Shown here piece after piece: positions 27,477-36,761 of a stretch of DNA of 64,000 nt. The notes below the pieces were generated by a model. The model made no database searches. It saw nothing but the letters and a program-made list of their open reading frames with translations, and was not told the DNA's origin. A program made the position numbers and the translations under genes. The DNA is from JAOUEA01 sp963821925 (lineage in GTDB: Bacteria > Actinomycetota > UBA4738 > HRBIN12): assembly GCA_963821925.1 (NCBI GenBank), contig CAWGFO010000006.1:1-64000 (forward strand), given 5' to 3'. Each line of letters starts with the position of its first letter. The first letter of the stretch is position 1.

Positions 27477-28298
27477 TCAGCGGAGGCCGGGGAAGGCGGC
27501 GCGCGCGTTCTCCGCGGTCGCCGCGACGAACGCGTCGACGTCTTCGTCGCGCGCGCGTGCGATCGCGTCGAGCGTGAGCATCACGTTCGCGGGCTCGTTG
27601 TCGGAGCCGCGCAGCTTCTGCGGCGCGAGGAACGGCGAGTCGGTCTCGACGAGGATGCGATCGAGATCGAGCGCCACGGCCGCCTGTCGCAGGTGTTCGT
27701 TCTTCGGATACGTGACGTTGCCCGCGAAGCTCACCCAGTAGCCACGCGCCTGACACTCGCGCGCGATCTCGGCGTCGCCGCTGAAGCAGTGGATCACGAC
27801 GTGCTCCGCCGAACCCTCATCCAGGACTCGAAGCACGTCCTCCCATGCGTCGCGGACGTGGACCACCAGCGGCTTGGCCGACTCGTTCGACAGCGCGATA
27901 TGTGTCTCGAACGCGCGGATCTGATCCTCGCGTGGCGAGTGCATGCGGAAGTAGTCGAGACCGCACTCCCCGATCCCCACGACGAGCCGGTCATTCACCA
28001 GCTCCTCGATGCGAGCGGCGGCCGCCGAGTCGAAGGCGTTCGCGTCGTGCGGATGCATGCCGGCCGTGGCGAACACACCCTCGAGTGTCTCGGCGATCTC
28101 GAGCGAACGGAGGCTCGTTCCCACGTCCACGCCGACGCACAGGAGCCGGTCGACGCCGACGGCCTTCGCAGTCTCGACCACATCTGAAGGTTCGCGGTCG
28201 AGGAGGAAGAGGTGGCAGTGGGTGTCCACCGCGCCTGGCTGCACCGTCAGTTCAGGGTTCCGGTCGCTCACGAGCGGCGACTCTACTCGGCTCTCCAT
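27477..28298 (-). CDS. tatD: TatD family metal-dependent DNase
   Basis: The 273-residue TIM-barrel hydrolase shows metal ligands in VDTHCHLFLL, GECGLDYFR, VVHVRDAWEDV and VIHCFSGDAE, and a late VETDSPFLAPQKLRGSDNEP. TatD proteins are 3'-5' deoxyribonucleases acting in DNA turnover and repair. It lies between metG and the rpfB-like gene as in mycobacteria. ATG 28298 gives about 20 residues before the barrel, and a later start is possible. Confidence 0.94.
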   Translation of the reverse strand: MESRVESPLVSDRNPELTVQPGAVDTHCHLFLLDREPSDVVETAKAVGVDRLLCVGVDVGTSLRSLEIAETLEGVFATAGMHPHDANAFDSAAAARIEELVNDRLVVGIGECGLDYFRMHSPREDQIRAFETHIALSNESAKPLVVHVRDAWEDVLRVLDEGSAEHVVIHCFSGDAEIARECQARGYWVSFAGNVTYPKNEHLRQAAVALDLDRILVETDSPFLAPQKLRGSDNEPANVMLTLDAIARARDEDVDAFVAATAENARAAFPGLR

Positions 28299-28504
28299 AT
28301 GCGGTCGAGGGGGGGAGCTTCACGTGAAACACGATCTTGGGAAGTCTCACTCCGAAGTGGACGCGGCGGGAAGACCGGATCGGGGTCGGGTGGGTGGTCC
28401 CGCGACGCGTCCTCGCTGCTCGCCTGCGCCTCGCTTCGCTCGGGCTCCGGCTTCGTCGACGCTGCGGCGCCTCGCGGGACCCTACGGTCCTGACGCCCGT
28501 CTCG

Positions 28505-30055
28505 TTATTCCTCGGCTGGGTCGACCCTGGGGAAGAGGCTGCCGGCTTTCGTGGTCTTCGTGCCGGGTTGGAGTTGGCCCCACTCTGCTGCGGCGGGGAG
28601 GTGCTGGTGGCCCAGGGGCTCTTGGATCCCTAGTTGTTCCCAGAGGCGTTCGGCGGCGCCGGGCATGATGGGGGCGATCGCGATCGCCAGGATGCGGAGG
28701 GTCTCGGCGCTCGCGTAGAGGACGCCGGCGAGCTGGTCGGCGTTGGCGGGATCCTTGGAGAGCTTCCACGGTTCCTTCTCGACGAGGTACTGGTTCGCGC
28801 GGGCGACGATGTCCCAGACCGCGCCCAGGGCCGCCTGGAGGCGCACGGCCAGCATGTGCTCGTCATACCGAGCGATCGCGTCGGAGATCACGGCGGGCAG
28901 GTCCGACGCGGCCCCGTCGAAGCCGGGCTCGGGGACGGCGCCGTCGTAGTTCGAGGCGAGCATCGCGAGCACGCGGGCCGCGAGGTTCCCCAGGCCGTTC
29001 GCGAGGTCGGCGTTGTGGCGATCCACCATCGACTCCCACGAGAACGAGCCGTCCTCGCCGAAGCGCATCTCGCGCATGAAGTAGTAGCGGTACGAGTCGG
29101 TGCCGAACTGGTCGACGAGCTCGAACGGGTGGATCCCCGTCGCGTTCGTCTTCGACATCTTCTTGCCGCCCACGGTGAGGAACCCGTGCGCCCAGACCTG
29201 GGTCGGCGTCGGGACACCGGCGGCCATCAGCATCGCGGGCCAGTAGACGGCGTGGAACCGGAGGATGTCCTTGCCGATCAGGTGGATGTTCGCGGGCCAC
29301 ACGCGGGCGAACCGCTCGGGATCGTCGGCGTAGCCGGCCGCGGTGATGTAGTTCGAGAGCGCGTCGAACCAGACGTAGCAGATGTGCTCGGGGTCCCACG
29401 GGATCGGCACGCCCCACGAGAACGAGGTGCGGCTGATCGAGAAGTCCTGGAGGCCGCCGCGGATCAGGCTGAGGACCTCGTTGCGTCGCGTCTCGGGCTC
29501 GATCCTCGAGGGGTCCTCCTCGTAGTGGGTGAGCAGTCGGTCCGCGTAGGCCGAGAGCCGGAAGAAGTAGTTCTCCTCGACGACGTGCTCGACCGGGCGC
29601 TCGTGCACGGGGCAGAGCCCGCCCTCGAGGAGGTCGTCCTCGACGTAGTAGGCCTCGCAGGGCACGCAGTAGAGGCCCTCGTACGACCCCTTGTAGATGT
29701 CGTCGCGCCCGTTCTCGTGGACCGCGGTGAGGAGCTTCTGCACCACCCGCTGGTGCCGCTCCTGCGTGGTTCGGATGTAGTCGTCGTAGGCGATGTCGAG
29801 CCGGGCCCAGACCTCGCGCCACTTCGGCTCCATGTCGTCGACCCACTGCTGCGGATCGAGCCCGGCGGCCTCGGCCGCACGCTGGAGCTTCAGCCCGTGC
29901 TCGTCGGTGCCGGTGAGGTGGAAGACCTCCTCGCCGCGCAGCCGGTGGTAGCGCGCGATGAAGTCGGTGGCCACGGCGTTGTACGCGTGCCCGATGTGCG
30001 GCACGTCGTTCGGGTAGTAGATCGGGGTGGTGATGTAGAAGACGTCGCGGCCCAT
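28505..30055 (-). CDS. metG: Methionyl-tRNA synthetase
   Basis: The 516-residue class Ia synthetase has the HIGH motif as PHIGHAYNAV and the KMSKS motif as KMSKT. It has a single zinc-knuckle insertion (YCVPCEAYY ... LCPVH) and the anticodon-binding helical domain from about residue 365. The length fits the form lacking the C-terminal tRNA-binding domain. It follows the HerA-like gene after 94 bp containing a strong inverted repeat. Confidence 0.97.
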   Translation of the reverse strand: MGRDVFYITTPIYYPNDVPHIGHAYNAVATDFIARYHRLRGEEVFHLTGTDEHGLKLQRAAEAAGLDPQQWVDDMEPKWREVWARLDIAYDDYIRTTQERHQRVVQKLLTAVHENGRDDIYKGSYEGLYCVPCEAYYVEDDLLEGGLCPVHERPVEHVVEENYFFRLSAYADRLLTHYEEDPSRIEPETRRNEVLSLIRGGLQDFSISRTSFSWGVPIPWDPEHICYVWFDALSNYITAAGYADDPERFARVWPANIHLIGKDILRFHAVYWPAMLMAAGVPTPTQVWAHGFLTVGGKKMSKTNATGIHPFELVDQFGTDSYRYYFMREMRFGEDGSFSWESMVDRHNADLANGLGNLAARVLAMLASNYDGAVPEPGFDGAASDLPAVISDAIARYDEHMLAVRLQAALGAVWDIVARANQYLVEKEPWKLSKDPANADQLAGVLYASAETLRILAIAIAPIMPGAAERLWEQLGIQEPLGHQHLPAAAEWGQLQPGTKTTKAGSLFPRVDPAEE

Positions 30056-30106
30056 CGGTCCATGCTACCGGGAGCCGGGTGGGCGCCGTCTCCGCCGTGG
30101 GCAAAG

Positions 30107-30127
30107 ACTAGTCTGTGACAGACTAGT
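30107..30127. promoter_or_regulatory. Inverted repeat upstream of metG
   Basis: Two 10-bp arms (ACTAGTCTGT and ACAGACTAGT) flank a single central base. The site is markedly AT-rich for this genome. It lies 52 bp upstream of the metG ATG and 22 bp beyond the stop of the HerA-like gene. It could be an operator or a terminator hairpin; CTTTGC follows in the metG direction, a poor U-run. It contains TAGTCT, which might serve as a -10. Confidence 0.45.
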
Positions 30128-30149
30128 TCCTCCGTCGCCGCCCGCGCGT

Positions 30150-31781
30150 CTACTTCTTGCCGAACAGCGTGCCGAAGACCGAGCGGAGGGTGCGGCGGCC
30201 GTCCGCGGTGGTGAGCATGTCCTTCGCGAAGCCGGTGGCGATGTCCTTCACCTGATCGCCGGAGCTCGGCTCGGCCTTCTTCGGGGCGGTCGCGGCCTTC
30301 CTGGGCGCCTTCGGCCTCGGCTTAGGCGCGGGCGTCGCGGTGGGCACGGGCGGCGCGGTGGCACCCGAGGGTGGGGGCGGCAGCGGCACGCCGCCCGACG
30401 GCGACGCGGGGATCCCCACCGACTCCTTCGCGATGCCGAGTCGCGCGTTGATGATCTCGTGGGCGCTCTCGCGGTCGACGTCCTGCGCGTACTTGGCCCC
30501 GAGCGCGCCGGCCGCGAGCAGCTGCTGCCGGGTCGCCTCGTCGACCGCGTCCATCAGCGAGTCGGGCGGGATCAGGCGCGTCGCGGCGAGCGGTGTGGGC
30601 ACGCCCTTCGGCGAGAGCACGGAGACGAACGCCTCGCCGATCCCGAGGGAGGTCAGCACCTCGGCCACGTCGTAGTGATCGGTCTTCGGCATCGTGCGGA
30701 CGGTCTTCTTCAGGTTCGTCTCGTCCTCGGGCGTGAAGGCGCGGAGCGCGTGCTGAACCCGGTTGCCGAGCTGCGAGAGCACGCTCGATGGCACGTCTGT
30801 CGGCGCCTGCGTCACGAAGTACACGCCCACGCCCTTCGAGCGGATCAGACGCGCCGTCAGCTCGATCTGGTCCATCAACGCGTCGCTCGCGTCGTCGAAC
30901 AGCAGGTGTGCCTCGTCGAAGAAGAAGGCGAGCTTCGGCTTCGGCAGGTCGCCCTCCTCGGGGAGCTCTGCGTAGACCTGCGCGAGCATCCACAGCATGA
31001 AGGTGGAGAACAGGCGCGGGCGGTCCATCACGTCGCTCAGCTCGAGCAGCGAGATCACGCCCTTGCCGTCGGGTGTCACGCGCAGCAGGTCGGCCACGTC
31101 GAACTCGGGCTCCCCGAAGAAGTCGGCCGCGCCCTGCTGTTCGAGGTCGACGAGCGACCGCAGGAGCACGCCCACCGTCGACGGCGACATCCCGCCGTAC
31201 TCCTCGAGGACGGGCTTGCCCTCATCGGAGCCGAGGAACCGGAGCGTCGTGCGCAGGTCGTCGAGGTCCAGCAGCGGCAGCGACTGATCGTCGCAGTACT
31301 TGAAGACCATCGAGAGCACCGAGGTCTGCGTCTTGTTCAGGTCGAGCACCTTCGCGAGCAGGATCGGCCCGAAGGAGTGGACCGTCGCACGTACACGGGC
31401 GCCGAGCTCCCCGCTCAACGAGAGCAGCTCGACCGGGTGGCCGTGGCCCTCGAACGTCCACCCGAGCGACGCGCAGCGGTCGGGCACGTGCGGCGCGTCG
31501 GCCGAGCCGGGCTGCGAGACGCCGGTGAGGTCGCCCTTCACGTCGGCCACGAACACCGGCACCCCGAGATCGGACAGCTGGCCCGCCATCAGCTGGAGGG
31601 TCTTCGTCTTGCCGGTGCCGGTCGCGCCGGCGACGAGCCCGTGGCGGTTCACCATCGACAGCGGGAGCCGGATCCGCGTGGCGGTGTCGACCTCGTCGCC
31701 GAGCATCGCCCCACCGAAGACCACCGCCGGCTCGTCGAACGCGTAGCCCCCGGCCATCTCCTGCAGGAAGGCGTCATCCAT
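30150..31781 (-). CDS. HerA-like ATPase of the DUF853 family
   Basis: The 543-residue P-loop ATPase shows Walker A GATGTGKTKTLQ (about 50-61), Walker B KLAFFFDEAHLLF (about 262-274), and a RecA/FtsK-like core continuing to about residue 420. A Pro/Ala/Lys-rich linker and a small conserved tail follow (DIATGFAKDMLTTADGRRTLRSVFGTLFGKK). DUF853 proteins are distributed widely in bacteria as putative DNA-translocating helicases with no settled role. ATG 31781 is the start of homology. No NurA nuclease gene is beside it. Confidence 0.9.
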   Translation of the reverse strand: MDDAFLQEMAGGYAFDEPAVVFGGAMLGDEVDTATRIRLPLSMVNRHGLVAGATGTGKTKTLQLMAGQLSDLGVPVFVADVKGDLTGVSQPGSADAPHVPDRCASLGWTFEGHGHPVELLSLSGELGARVRATVHSFGPILLAKVLDLNKTQTSVLSMVFKYCDDQSLPLLDLDDLRTTLRFLGSDEGKPVLEEYGGMSPSTVGVLLRSLVDLEQQGAADFFGEPEFDVADLLRVTPDGKGVISLLELSDVMDRPRLFSTFMLWMLAQVYAELPEEGDLPKPKLAFFFDEAHLLFDDASDALMDQIELTARLIRSKGVGVYFVTQAPTDVPSSVLSQLGNRVQHALRAFTPEDETNLKKTVRTMPKTDHYDVAEVLTSLGIGEAFVSVLSPKGVPTPLAATRLIPPDSLMDAVDEATRQQLLAAGALGAKYAQDVDRESAHEIINARLGIAKESVGIPASPSGGVPLPPPPSGATAPPVPTATPAPKPRPKAPRKAATAPKKAEPSSGDQVKDIATGFAKDMLTTADGRRTLRSVFGTLFGKK

Positions 31782-31792
31782 GGGCCGCGAGC

Positions 31793-32296
31793 CTACCCCG
31801 ACTCGACCTCGACGAACCCGAGCGTCCGGTAGAGGTGCTGCGCCGGCTCGTTCCCGTCGGTGACGGCGAGGTCGACGTGGTCCTCCCCCGCGTCGACCAG
31901 CGCCGCGAGGCTCCGGACCAGCGCGGCGCGGGAGAGTCCGCGGCCCTTCCGGCCGGGCGTCGTCATCGTGAACGCGATCAGCGGGTGGTCGCGCCACCGC
32001 GTGACGAGCGAGGCGCTCACGAGCTCGCCGCCCTCCTCCGCGAGGAACGAGGCCTCGGGGATGAGGTCTCCGTAGCCGCCCTCGAAGGTGGTGGCTACCT
32101 CGCCCCGGGCGGTGTCGACCGTGTCGGTCGGCTCGGCGTCGATCGTGCCCCGGTACGCCTCGAACATCAGGACCGCGATCGCCTCGGCGTCGGCCGCGAG
32201 CGGATGGCGGAACGTGACACCGTCGGGGGCGGGCGGGACGTCGATCGCCGCGTCGGCGCCGAGCGGGCGGCGCATCAGGATCCGGCGCACCGACAT
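31793..32296 (-). CDS. GNAT family acetyltransferase
   Basis: The 167-residue single-domain acetyltransferase shows TTPGRKGRGLSRAAL as the acetyl-CoA pyrophosphate loop and AQHLYRTLGFVEVESG at the end. It starts at ATG 32296, overlapping the last base of the metalloprotease stop, and ends 11 nt before the HerA-like start. These three genes are likely one transcript. The acceptor substrate is unknown. Confidence 0.86.
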   Translation of the reverse strand: MSVRRILMRRPLGADAAIDVPPAPDGVTFRHPLAADAEAIAVLMFEAYRGTIDAEPTDTVDTARGEVATTFEGGYGDLIPEASFLAEEGGELVSASLVTRWRDHPLIAFTMTTPGRKGRGLSRAALVRSLAALVDAGEDHVDLAVTDGNEPAQHLYRTLGFVEVESG

Positions 32297-33087
32297 CAGG
32301 CGGGGAGGCACCCGGCCTCGCGGCCGAGCGCCGCGAGGCCCTCCAGGTCGCCCGGACCGTAGTCGCTCACCGAGTAGTCCACGTCCCGCTGGATCGCCAT
32401 GATCTCGTCCGCCCCCTGGCGCACGTGGGCGAGCCCGATCACGTGGCCCAGCTCGTGGAGCAGGACGGCGCCCTCGCTGTAGCGGCCGTCGAACCCGGTC
32501 GACATCCCGGCCTGCCGGTTCAGCACGACGGCGCCGCTGACGTAGATGTGGGCCCGGTCGCCCTGCCCACGCCACGGGATCCCGAACCCGAGCAGGTTGT
32601 CGCGGTCGTCGAGCGTGCGCATGTAGAAGTCCGACTCCCACGTGAACAGGAGCGGCCGGTACCCGGTGTCCGTCGTGGAGTCCATGAACGCGCTGCCGAT
32701 CTGCTGCTGGGCGTCGGTGGCGACGGTGCCGTCGTCGACGAACTCGATCCCGGTCGCCGCCGAGACGCGCGCGACGGCCTCGTGCACGTCGTCGATCGCG
32801 CCGTCGGGGGCACGCTCGGGATTCACGACGTACTCGATCGGCTGGCAGGGATCCCAGCGGTAGGGAACACCGTCGCTGTCGACCTGGAGGAACGCGTGCG
32901 GGCCGTGCTCGGGCCCCAGGTTCGCCAGTCCGATCGCGACGACGGTGAGCAGCGCCGCGAGGGCGAGCGCGATCATGCCCCACGAGCGGCGCCGTCCCCG
33001 CGAGGTCCCGACGGGTGGCGGACCGACCGGTGGTGGCGGCGGCAGCGCCTCCTGCAGGTCGGGGCGCGGCGGAACGACCGGCGTCAC
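32296..33087 (-). CDS. Membrane-anchored matrixin-like zinc metalloprotease
   Basis: The 263-residue protein has a Pro-rich cytoplasmic start (residues 1-33), one membrane helix (WGMIALALAALLTVVAIGLA, about 36-56) and an external domain carrying HELGHVIGLAH (H211, E212, H215, H221). This is the extended metzincin zinc site, followed by the Met-turn EIMAI. It would be a cell-surface protease or processing enzyme. It overlaps the rsmI start region (GTGA-like) and the following acetyltransferase gene. No inhibitor or propeptide cysteine switch is visible. Confidence 0.87.
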   Translation of the reverse strand: MTPVVPPRPDLQEALPPPPPVGPPPVGTSRGRRRSWGMIALALAALLTVVAIGLANLGPEHGPHAFLQVDSDGVPYRWDPCQPIEYVVNPERAPDGAIDDVHEAVARVSAATGIEFVDDGTVATDAQQQIGSAFMDSTTDTGYRPLLFTWESDFYMRTLDDRDNLLGFGIPWRGQGDRAHIYVSGAVVLNRQAGMSTGFDGRYSEGAVLLHELGHVIGLAHVRQGADEIMAIQRDVDYSVSDYGPGDLEGLAALGREAGCLPA

Positions 33088-33911
33088 GCAGGCAGCTCCA
33101 GCAACGCCCGGTACACCTCGTTCGCTGAGACGCGGTGGCGTTCCGCGATCGCGCGCGCCGCGTCGCGCTTGCGCATCCCGCCGGCGATCAGCTCACGTGC
33201 CTCGGCCACGCACGTGTCGATGTCGATCGCCTCTGCCTCCGGCGCCCCGGCGATCACCACCACGACCTCACCCTTCAGGCCGGCGTCGTCGAGCTCCGCG
33301 AGCACCTCAGAGACGCGCCCCCGGCGGACCTCCTCGTGGAGCTTGGTCAGCTCCCGGGCCACGGCCACCCGCCGGTCGCCGAAGGAGACCAACACGTCGC
33401 GCAGGAGGGTCTTGACCCGCAGCGGCGACTCGAACACGACGAGCGTCCGCGGGTCGCCCCGCAGCTCGTCGAGCCGCGTGATCCGGTCGCCGGACTTCCG
33501 CGGCAGGAAGCCCTCGAACGCGAAGCGGTCGGTGGGAAGGCCCGAGACCACGAGCGCCGCGATCGCGGCCGACGGACCGGGCACGACCCGCACGTCGATC
33601 CCCTCGTCGGCGCATGCGCGCACGATCCGGAACCCTGGATCGGACACCGAGGGCATGCCGCCGTCGGTGACGACCGCGACGTCGTCGCCCTGACGCAGCC
33701 GTGCCAGGAGCTCCTCGGTGCGCTCGCGCTCGTTCCCTTCGAACAGCGAGACCATCGATCGCTTGAGCCCGAGCCCGTGCAGCAGACGGCCCGTTCGCCG
33801 GGTGTCCTCGGCGGCGACCACGTCGACCGCGCCCATGACCTCGGCGGCGCGCGGCCCGAGGTCACCGAGGTTCCCGATCGGGGTGCCGACGATCCACAAC
33901 GTCCCGGACAT
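33084..33911 (-). CDS. rsmI: 16S rRNA (cytidine(1402)-2'-O)-methyltransferase
   Basis: The 275-residue tetrapyrrole-methylase-fold enzyme shows VGTPIGNLGDLGPRA at the start, AAEDTRRTGRLL, DGGMPSVSDPGF, and GFLPRKSGDR, all diagnostic of RsmI. It 2'-O-methylates C1402 in the ribosomal P site. ATG 33911 is the homology start. The 3' end overlaps the metalloprotease start by 4 nt. Its position beside metG and PMT matches the mycobacterial order. Confidence 0.96.
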   Translation of the reverse strand: MSGTLWIVGTPIGNLGDLGPRAAEVMGAVDVVAAEDTRRTGRLLHGLGLKRSMVSLFEGNERERTEELLARLRQGDDVAVVTDGGMPSVSDPGFRIVRACADEGIDVRVVPGPSAAIAALVVSGLPTDRFAFEGFLPRKSGDRITRLDELRGDPRTLVVFESPLRVKTLLRDVLVSFGDRRVAVARELTKLHEEVRRGRVSEVLAELDDAGLKGEVVVVIAGAPEAEAIDIDTCVAEARELIAGGMRKRDAARAIAERHRVSANEVYRALLELPA

Positions 33912-33974
33912 GGCCCGATGGTGGCAGGATGTCCGCGCCCCGACCAGGGACGGAAGGGACCGATCGAGCGCGCG

Positions 33975-34397
33975 ATGGCCGACGGACACAAGGACTACTC
34001 GGGCACCCCGCTGTGGAAGAAGCTCGGCGTGCGGGAGGGCTCGCGTCTGCTCGTCGTCGGGGCGCCGGACGGGTTCGACCGGACGCTCGAGGCGATCGCG
34101 CCGATGCCGCCGGTCGAGCGGCTGACGCGCGCCGGCCGCGACCTGGACGTGGTCGTGCTCTTCGCGACCGAGCGCCGGGTGCTCGAGCGCCGGTTCGCCG
34201 CGCTCGCGGCGGCGATCGCGAGGGACGGACGGCTCTGGGTGGCCTGGCCGAAGGGGGCGTCGGCGATCCTGACCGACCTAGATTTCGAGGTGGTGCAGGG
34301 GCACGGGCTCGCCTGCGGGCTCGTGGACAACAAGACCGCCGCGGTCGACGCCGATTTCACCGGCCTGCAGTTCGTGGTCCGGCGCGCCGACCGCTGA
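33975..34397 (+). CDS. DUF3052 family protein
   Basis: The 140-residue protein is typical of DUF3052, a family largely found in actinobacteria. It shows the DYSGTPLWKKLGVREGSRLL start, central DVVVLFATERRVLERRF, and LWVAWPKGASAILTDL. It has no membrane segment or catalytic signature that I know, and the function is unsettled. ATG 33975 has a GGGACCGATCG leader but no strong ribosome binding site. It is divergent from rsmI and convergent with the methyltransferase. Confidence 0.88.
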   Translation: MADGHKDYSGTPLWKKLGVREGSRLLVVGAPDGFDRTLEAIAPMPPVERLTRAGRDLDVVVLFATERRVLERRFAALAAAIARDGRLWVAWPKGASAILTDLDFEVVQGHGLACGLVDNKTAAVDADFTGLQFVVRRADR

Positions 34398-34418
34398 GCG
34401 CGGGCTCACGAGGGCGGC

Positions 34419-35087
34419 TCATGTGAGCTTCCGCGCGATCACGTAGTGGAACGTCGCGATCCCGTCGGGCTCCAGAAGGTCGACGACCTCGTCGAGGACC
34501 AGCGTGAGCCCGGCCTCGACGAGCAGCCGGCGGTTCGTCTCGGGCGCGAACCCGGCGAAGAACATCGGGACGCCGAGCCACGCCGGCTCGACCTCGTCGA
34601 GCGTGTCGCCGCCGCCGAGCGTCGCGCAGAAGACGCCGCCGGGACGGAGCCAGGTCCCGATCCGCGCGATCACGGCGGCCTGGTCGTCCCGCGGGAGGTG
34701 GGTGAGCGAGTAGAAGGCCGTGACCGCGTCGACGGATGACGGCGCTCGCTCGTACGTGGCGATGTCGGCCTCGACGAACGATGCATCGGGGACCGCCGCC
34801 CGGGCGCGATCGAGCTGAGCCCGCGAGGCATCGACCCCGGTGACCCGGCAGCGCCCGGCGAGCGCCGCGGCCACGGGCGTCCCCTGGCCGCAGCCGAGGT
34901 CGAGCACCTCGGCGCCGTCCGGCACGGCCGCCACGACCTCCGCGAGGAACCGCTCGGTCTGGCCGCCCGGTGGCGGGATCGACCACGTCGTGTACCGGTC
35001 GGCGATCCGGTCGTAGCCCTCGCGCACGATCCGGCGGGCATCGGCGCGCGCGGCGGCCCCTCCGTCGCCCCCGTCCGCGGATACCAT
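34419..35087 (-). CDS. Class I SAM-dependent methyltransferase
   Basis: The 222-residue protein shows motif I VLDLGCGQGTPVAAAL, an acidic loop VTGVDASRAQLDRAR, motif II FVEADIATYE, and a central AFYSLTHLPRDD strand typical of Methyltransf_11/25 proteins. The C-terminal FAPETNRRLLVEAGL is also family-like. The substrate is unknown. It is divergent from PMT with only 6 bp between starts, so the two promoters must lie inside each other's coding regions or transcripts must be leaderless. Confidence 0.88.
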   Translation of the reverse strand: MVSADGGDGGAAARADARRIVREGYDRIADRYTTWSIPPPGGQTERFLAEVVAAVPDGAEVLDLGCGQGTPVAAALAGRCRVTGVDASRAQLDRARAAVPDASFVEADIATYERAPSSVDAVTAFYSLTHLPRDDQAAVIARIGTWLRPGGVFCATLGGGDTLDEVEPAWLGVPMFFAGFAPETNRRLLVEAGLTLVLDEVVDLLEPDGIATFHYVIARKLT

Positions 35088-35093
35088 CACGCC

Positions 35094-36685
35094 GTGTCCT
35101 CCCTGCTGGAGCGGTTCAACCGGCCCGTCGTCGCGATCCTCGTGATCACGGCCGTCACGGGCATCCTCCGATTCTGGGACCTGGGACACCCCACGGGCTT
35201 CGTCTTCGACGAGGTCTACTACGCGAAGGCCGGTTGCATCTTCATCGGAGGGTCGGACGCGACCTGCAAGATCGATTCGAGCGACGAGCACTACTGGGTC
35301 GAGCACAAGTGGGACGTCGGCTCGTGGGTGCACCCACCCCTCGGCAAGTGGATGACCGGCATGGGCATCAAGGCCTTCGGGATGGACGCCTTCGGGTGGC
35401 GGTTCGCCTCGGCCGTGGCCGGCACCCTGATCGCGACCTTCGTGGCGCTGATCGCCTATCTGCTCTTCGGGAGCGTCGTGTGGACGTACGTGGCCGGGCT
35501 GCTCGTGGCGGTCGAACACCTGAACCACGTCCAGGCGCGGGTCGCCCTGCTCGACGTGCACCTCGAGTTCTGGATCGTGGTCGGGTTCCTGTTCCTGCTG
35601 CTGGACCGGCGGTGGATCGACCGGCGGACCCCCGAGTGGGTGCCGGGACCCGAGGACGCGGAGCCACCCGAACCCGCCGAGCCATCGACGAGCTGGACGC
35701 GCTCGGGTTCGGCTCGGCGGACCCGGACCTCGCGCCGGACGCTCCCGCCGCCGGGGAGATCGTGATCGCGCGGCGCGCCGCCCGCCGGGTGCCGAGCCCG
35801 ATCTGGCGGCCGTGGCGGTTCGCCGCGGGAGCCGCGTTGGGCGCGGCGGTCGCCGTCAAATGGTCGGGCATCACCGCGCTGGGCGCCGCCGTGGTGCTCT
35901 CCTACATCTGGGAGACGAGCCGGCGCACACGGGGCGACCTCGGCCGGTGGCGCGCGTTCGGCAGGACGATCGCGGTGGAGACCTTCGGCCTGGCGCTCGC
36001 CTTCGCGATCGTGCCGTTCGCGGTGTACATGATCACGTGGCTCCCGTGGTTCAACCACTTCGGCTGGAGCCTGAAGGCGTGGTGGGAGAACCAGACGGCG
36101 TCGTGGGACTACCACCGGCACCTCACCGAGTTCGCCCTCGACTCGAAGACGGACACGTACACGCCGACCCACCCCTACTACTCGAAGGCCTGGGAGTGGA
36201 TCCCGATGCTGCGGCCGGTCTCCTTCTACGTGCGCGACCTGGGGCCCGACATCCGGCAGATCCTCTCGATCGGGAACCCGATGGTCTTCTGGTTCACGGC
36301 GTGGACGATCCCGTACGCGGCGTTCTCCTGGTGGCGCAAGCGCGACTGGCGCGCGGGGTACATGGTCGTGCCGTTCCTGATGCAGTGGGTGCCGTGGATG
36401 CTCGTGAGCCGCCCGCAGTTCTTCTTCTATGCCCTGCCGCTCACCCCGTTCATGATCCTCGCCGCGGTCTACGCGCTCCGCGACATCTCCGACGCGAAGA
36501 TCGTGCTCCGCGACGGGGAGACCGGCGAGGTCGTGGAGTCGTCGCGCCATCCGTACCGTCCGATCGTCTGGGCCTACCTGATCCTGGCCGTCGGCCTGTT
36601 CGCGTGGTTCTGGCCCGTCCTGGTCGGCGGCCGGCTCTCCGACACGATGTGGCGCGCGCGGGTCTGGTTCCGCGGCTGGATCTAG
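35094..36685 (+). pseudogene. Protein O-mannosyltransferase (PMT, GT39), frameshifted
   Basis: From GTG 35094 the frame gives an N-terminal membrane region with the catalytic FDEVYYAKAG motif and several helices. It then enters an acidic, Pro-rich loop (EDAEPPEPAEP). Near 35685 the frame must step by one base to IDELDALGFGSADPD and the remaining GT39/PMT C-terminal region (WYHRHLTEF-like luminal loop, FLMQWVPWMLVSRPQFFFYAL). Repaired, it is about 530 residues. The actinobacterial homologue transfers mannose from polyprenyl-phosphate-mannose to exported proteins. The break is in a variable loop, so it may be a sequence error in an active gene. Confidence 0.8.
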
Positions 36686-36761
36686 ATGTGACCCGGGGAC
36701 ATCCGTGCCTCGCGGCGAGGAGCGCGGGGCAGACCGGACGCCGACTACGATTCGGCTCCAT

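Noticed and set aside
28299..28504. Possible gene between tatD and metG
   Set aside because: Only short frames with Arg/Ser/Gly-rich translation on either strand; no ribosome binding site or motif.
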